Source of the DNA: Pempheris klunzingeri
Taxonomy: Eukaryota; Chordata; Actinopteri; Acropomatiformes; Pempheridae
Length of the DNA: 64,000 nucleotides
Direction: 5' to 3'
Assembly (NCBI RefSeq): GCF_042242105.1
Contig: NC_092012.1
Location: 27,329,978-27,393,977 of the forward strand
The position numbers and the translations under genes are program-made. Under the pieces are notes generated by a model. It searched no databases and was not told the origin of the DNA. It worked only from the letters and a program-made list of their open reading frames with translations. This document shows, piece after piece, positions 60,207-64,000 of this stretch (position 1 is its first letter; each line of letters opens with the position of its first letter).

Positions 60207-61448
60207 ATGACACCCCTAAACCAACCAGGCGGTAGCACCCGTATGGCTATGACGGCTCTGCACATAAAAACAATGATTATTGCCATACCACTCCTATGGT
60301 GGGAATGTCAATCTTTAGCAACCTCCCAAGAACCTGGTCCATCACCACTCAAACTTCCCATGAAGCCACACCACGCTGCCGCAAAATCACTACAAAATGG
60401 TAACACTCCCCTAAACCTACAATATACTGAGGGCCAAGATGGAGTGGTTGAGTTCGATTTGTGCTCAGTCATTCAATGTGGAACCCAAGAACATGAATAT
60501 GTTTGGTCAGATAAGTATATATGCGACACCAGCAACCAGGGTTTCTCCAACAGCGAGTCTCCACTTGGTTATGCCTATTGTGGCACCACCTGGAGTCAAG
60601 TCATAGTAAACACCGGCCCTAGCGACTGGGGCTACCAGCCGCACAACCCCTTGAAACTGCGTTTGAAACTGGCCAACGGCATCCCACACCGTCCTTGTAA
60701 AAAGGGATCCTGCAACCCCCTTATTCTTGCTCTAAAAGCTCCCAGACGGGAAGACGATGCTTATTACGTCCTGGGGACCTACGAATATGGCTCTGACCCC
60801 CTAGGTTGGTTCAAGATAACTGTGATCCCACAGACTCCAATTACCCCAACTGCGCCTAAAGCCACCATAGACCCCTCCAACAGTAGTGGCGTAGAAAATT
60901 GCCCCCTGGTGGCAAGAGGTACTACTGACTTGACTGTAAAGGAAGTCTTAGCCATGGAAACGGGGTTCTCCCAGAACAATTATTGGGTGGACTGGGTAGT
61001 AAGCGTAGCCAATGCCACCACCAAAGAGGACTGCATTGTCTGTGCACCTGCCAGGCCTGTACTCCTCACTGTTCCCTCACCCCTGTCAGACAATAAAACT
61101 ATGTCCACAGAATTAGCCGAACACTCCGGTATTGAGGGCCCAACTGCTAAGTGGCTTGATAGAACATTTGGCGCATGGAAAACATTGATTAGCTCTGTCT
61201 TCATCTCGCTTGTGGTTGCGGTAACATTCTTCACCCTATGTGGTTGTTGCTGTATTCCCTGCATCAGGCACCTCTGTCTAAAATGTATTACAGCAGCCAT
61301 TAATGATAAATTTCCTACACCACCTCTTTATCAATTAGTCCAATATCCTAGTGAAGCTTTTCCACTGGTCTCTCTCTCTGAGCCCGGAGATGGTGAGGCT
61401 GAAGAGGATCCCGCCCTTGGGAAAGAAGACCGTTATTTGTATCCCTGA
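60207..61448 (+). pseudogene. env: Retroviral env, internally deleted (413 codons, open)
   Basis: Envelope-related frame. The N-terminus has a hydrophobic signal-like segment (TMIIAIPLLWW). A surface-subunit-like part with many cysteines and N-glycosylation sites (NSS, NAT, NKT) follows. A membrane anchor (SSVFISLVVAVTFFTLC) with a cysteine-rich border and a cytoplasmic tail of about 65 residues complete it. No furin site, fusion peptide, heptad repeat or immunosuppressive-type CX6CC region is recognisable between the surface part and the anchor, and the length is well below the usual 550-650 residues. The reading frame is kept across the apparent deletion. Membrane fusion is not expected. 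Confidence 0.8.
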
Positions 61449-61895
61449 ACGTATCTGCACACACCCTAAACTGCTAAGATTTAATACATACCCATATATA
61501 GCTATTCCACACACTTAGAGGCATGATACTTATAGATGTTACTGCTTATTGTGCTTTGAGACATATGGCTTAACCACTTTGTTTAGAAATTTCCACATGC
61601 ACTGTGCAAGGAAGACTGCTTGCTGCTATTAACTGCAATTGAAGACCAGCTTACACATATTTGCCCACATATAGGTCACATTAATCTGCACTGCCTTTCC
61701 TACATATTGTATATTGATGTAGTAAAGGTATACCAAGAAGGGGACGCCGACAAGTCTCCCATGTAATTGTGCTGCTTTCTGATGTGGTTGGTTGTTTGCA
61801 GATTGGGGCCCTGCTAGACGACTCGCTGCTGAAGAATACAGTACAATACACACAACATTCCTACTTCTTATTGGATTGACATGATAAAATCATGT
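61449..61895 (+). other. Proviral 3' untranslated stretch
   Basis: Between the env stop and the polypurine tract, with no open frame of note. It contains a second purine run, AAGAAGGGGACG, near 61,734. Confidence 0.6.
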
Positions 61896-61907
61896 CAAAA
61901 GGGGAAT
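61896..61907 (+). promoter_or_regulatory. Polypurine tract
   Basis: AAAAGGGGAAT directly before the TG of the 3' LTR; it primes plus-strand DNA synthesis in retroviruses. Confidence 0.85.
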
Positions 61908-62447
61908 TGTTGAATTAGAATTTAATATGACCATAGAATGTTTCAGGCCTTCTCAAATAAAGTTACTCTCTCCTCATGAGAGTGAACAGAATATGTCAAT
62001 CTGACCTCCACAGACGTGGCTTCTTCTGTATCGTTTTGTTAAGAAGATAGACAGAATGTACCAGACAGACCTTGATTGTAATAATTTTGTTGTGCTAATC
62101 ATATTCTAAAGTTATGATTAGAGATACACGCCTACGCAAACAACATCCACAAGTGTTTGAATATTATATGATCACACCAGGGATGCACTATCTGTGACGC
62201 ACACACTGAAATGGCCAGTTAGGGACAGTCACGTATAGTACTCGGTCCAGCCAACCCTTTAAAAAGCATATGCATGAAAGAGTCGGGGCTCACTGCCAGA
62301 GATCCATGAGGCCTCTGTCACTCCGAGCCCAGCGCTGTATGTACTTTACCTGTGACTTCTGTGACTTGAATAAAACTGCTACTGAGACTGCAGAACTCTC
62401 CGGCTGAAATCCTTGGACTGTCAAAAAAAGAACCGGGAGATCTAACA
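61908..62447 (+). repeat. 3' LTR (540 bp)
   Basis: Same ends as the 5' LTR; 7 substitutions and a 1-base deletion distinguish them. Poly(A) signal AATAAA at 62,369-62,374. Confidence 0.95.
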
Positions 62448-62452
62448 CCAAT

Positions 62453-64000
62453 CTTTGTTGAATCCTAAAGCACCCCCCTTTGAACCTCGACCTCCAGCAT
62501 CTAAAACCACTCCAGAAGAGGCTAGTTTGGCTGAAGCTATTGCAAATACCTTTGCTTTAAGTCGCTTACCTGTCCCAGAACTGGTGATCCATTGAAATTT
62601 GTTGATTGGAAAGTATCTTTCTCAGCCCTAATAGATAAGAAGTCCCTCCCAATCAGTGAAAAAATGCTATATTTAAAGAGCTATCTAGCAGGGGAAGCGC
62701 AAAAGGCCGTGGAAGGATTCTTTTATCGAAATTCAGAGGATGCTTATAAAGGTGCCTGGGCAGTCTTAGAGGATCCGTATGGCAGTCCTTTTATCGTTCA
62801 GCGTGCCTTTAGAGACAAACTAACAAAATGGTCAAAAATAGCTATTAATGACTCCAAAGCACTGAGAGAGTTTGCAGACTTTCTGTTAGGTTGCGTTGAA
62901 GCTATGCCACATGTGAAAGGTCTTTCCATCCTGAATGACAGTGAAGAAAATCATAAGCTTCTTAAAAAACTACCAGAGTGGATGGTCCGTAGATGGAGCC
63001 GAATTGTTGTCGAAGAGTTGGACAAGTCTGGTAATTATCCAGACTTAATTCAATTTACAAAGTTTGTGCAAAAGGAAGCTAGAATTGCTTGTAATCCTGT
63101 TACCTCCTCTCTAATGATGATGAAAACAGCTGAGGAGAGAACCTCTGAAGGAGCAAAATCTTATAGCACAAGCACTCAGGTAAAACAGTCTAGCTTCACT
63201 ATGCCTGAAAGCTCAAAACCAAAGCCACCTTGTATTTTTTGCAATAATGCAACTCATGGTATAGTTAAATGTTCCTCTTATGCATCAAAAACAATGGATG
63301 AGAAAAGGGCTTTTATCCATCAACATTGTTTGTGTTTTGGATCATAACACCAAAGAGTGTAAAAAGAGACACACCTGCAGCATCTGCAATAGAAGACATC
63401 CAACTTGCCTCCATATTGAGAGAGAGTCTGTACAGATGCCAAGTAGCAATCCTGGTGCCTCTGGTGCAGTGAGTGAGGTCCATAAAGTTATGTCCCATGC
63501 TTTGACACAGCATGTCCTTTCGACATCCAGCATAGTCCCTGTGCTTGTGTCTTCGGTAGCTGAGCCCCAAAAGGAAATCCTCACATACGCTCTTCTTGAC
63601 ACCCAGAGTGATTCTACTTTCATTTTGGAGGATTTAGCTTCAGAATTAAATGTAAACACTCGACCGGTACAACTTAAACTAAGCATAATGACTGCTATTG
63701 ATACATAGATCATAGAAAGTGAAACTGCTAGTGGTCTGCAGGTAAGGGGTCTTAACTTAAAACTTAACTTAACTAAAATTCATTAAGATACAGGAAGCTT
63801 ATTCACGTGACTTTATTCCTGTAGATAAGTCTCACATCCCCACCAGAAGTACAGCACTTAAGTGGCCTCATCTTCACCATCTGGCTCAAACGTTGGCACC
63901 ACTTCAGGACTGTGAGGTGGGACTCCTCATAGGCTATGACTTTGGCTTTAGCTCCCCTAGAGGTCATCACAGGGCATGAAAATGAGCCTTTTGCTCAACG
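62453..64000 (+). pseudogene. BEL/Pao retrotransposon: gag, zinc knuckles, protease (continues past window)
   Basis: The continuation of the element cut at 51,821. LKFVDWKVSFSALIDKK and YLKSYLAGEAQKAVEGF belong to the DUF1759-type gag domain of BEL elements. A knuckle CIFCNNATHGIVKC and a second Cys-rich segment (HTCSICNRRHPTCLH) follow. The A17-type protease core reads ALLDTQSDSTFI. Further on DFIPVDKSHIP and DCEVGLLIGYD match the region before reverse transcriptase. The frame shifts near 63,340, and stops occur from 63,706 on, so it is decayed. Reverse transcriptase and integrase would lie beyond 64,000. Confidence 0.85.

Larger units (their letters stand above)
51822..62447 (+). mobile_element. 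Endogenous retrovirus, LTR-gag-pro-pol-env-LTR, defective
   Basis: A complete-length provirus (10.6 kb) with matching LTRs, a 5-bp target duplication CCAAT (51,817-51,821 and 62,448-62,452), primer site, polypurine tract and genes in the order gag, pro-pol, env. Gag and pol lie in one frame separated by UAG, the gammaretrovirus-like arrangement; the family is gamma/epsilon-like by this criterion. The LTRs differ by 7 substitutions and one 1-base indel over 540 bp (about 1.3 percent), so the insertion is fairly recent. It is in antisense orientation to ano1. Nonsense, frameshift and a large env deletion make it defective. Confidence 0.94.

Noticed and set aside
51822-62447. The provirus as an intact, active virus
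   Set aside because: Gag contains a TGA, pol has a frame break and env lacks its fusion region.

Overview
The window is nuclear DNA of a ray-finned (teleost) fish. Compact spliced genes lie in AT-rich DNA with many fish-typical repeats: several Tc1 transposons, an L2-type LINE relic, tRNA-headed SINEs, a hAT, a piggyBac MITE, a BEL/Pao retrotransposon and an endogenous retrovirus. No bacterial or organellar feature is present.

Left part (1-17,040, + strand): a tandem cluster of six-cysteine astacin proteases of the low-choriolytic/hatching-enzyme and nephrosin type. The last coding exon of one gene is at 262-427. Two complete paralogues follow (2,576-5,260 and 12,334-16,884). Each has eight coding exons, the same intron phases and a predicted 268-residue product. 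Between them lie a hAT element with a Tc1 nested in it, a second Tc1 whose transposase frame is broken only by three stop codons, and a degraded Tc1 tail.

Middle (17,041-28,997): fadd, the adaptor of death-receptor apoptosis, on the - strand in two exons. Its likely poly(A) signal converges on that of the third astacin gene. Upstream come a possible solo LTR, a Tc1 carrying another element inside its terminal repeat, a LINE relic with an expanded minisatellite, and a TTAA-flanked piggyBac-type MITE.

Right part (28,998-48,145, - strand): thirteen 3' exons of ano1 (TMEM16A), the calcium-activated chloride channel. They encode the C-terminal 528 residues, and all six calcium ligands of the family can be seen. 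The 5' exons are not visible and presumably lie beyond 64,000. fadd next to ano1 in the same orientation matches the gene order of human 11q13. The introns hold Tc1 relics, LINE and SINE tails, foldback sequences and long CA repeats.

Far right (about 49,000-64,000): nested mobile elements, probably inside a large 5' intron of ano1. A BEL/Pao retrotransposon gag (51,079-51,821 and 62,453 onward) is split by a complete-length endogenous retrovirus (51,822-62,447). The retrovirus has 541/540-bp LTRs, a CCAAT target duplication, a tRNA-His-type primer site, gag and pol in one frame separated by UAG, and an internally deleted env. Its leader contains a solo LTR of another retrovirus in the opposite orientation (52,700-53,242, GGGA duplication). 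The provirus is defective: it has a nonsense codon in gag, a frame break in pol and a deletion in env.
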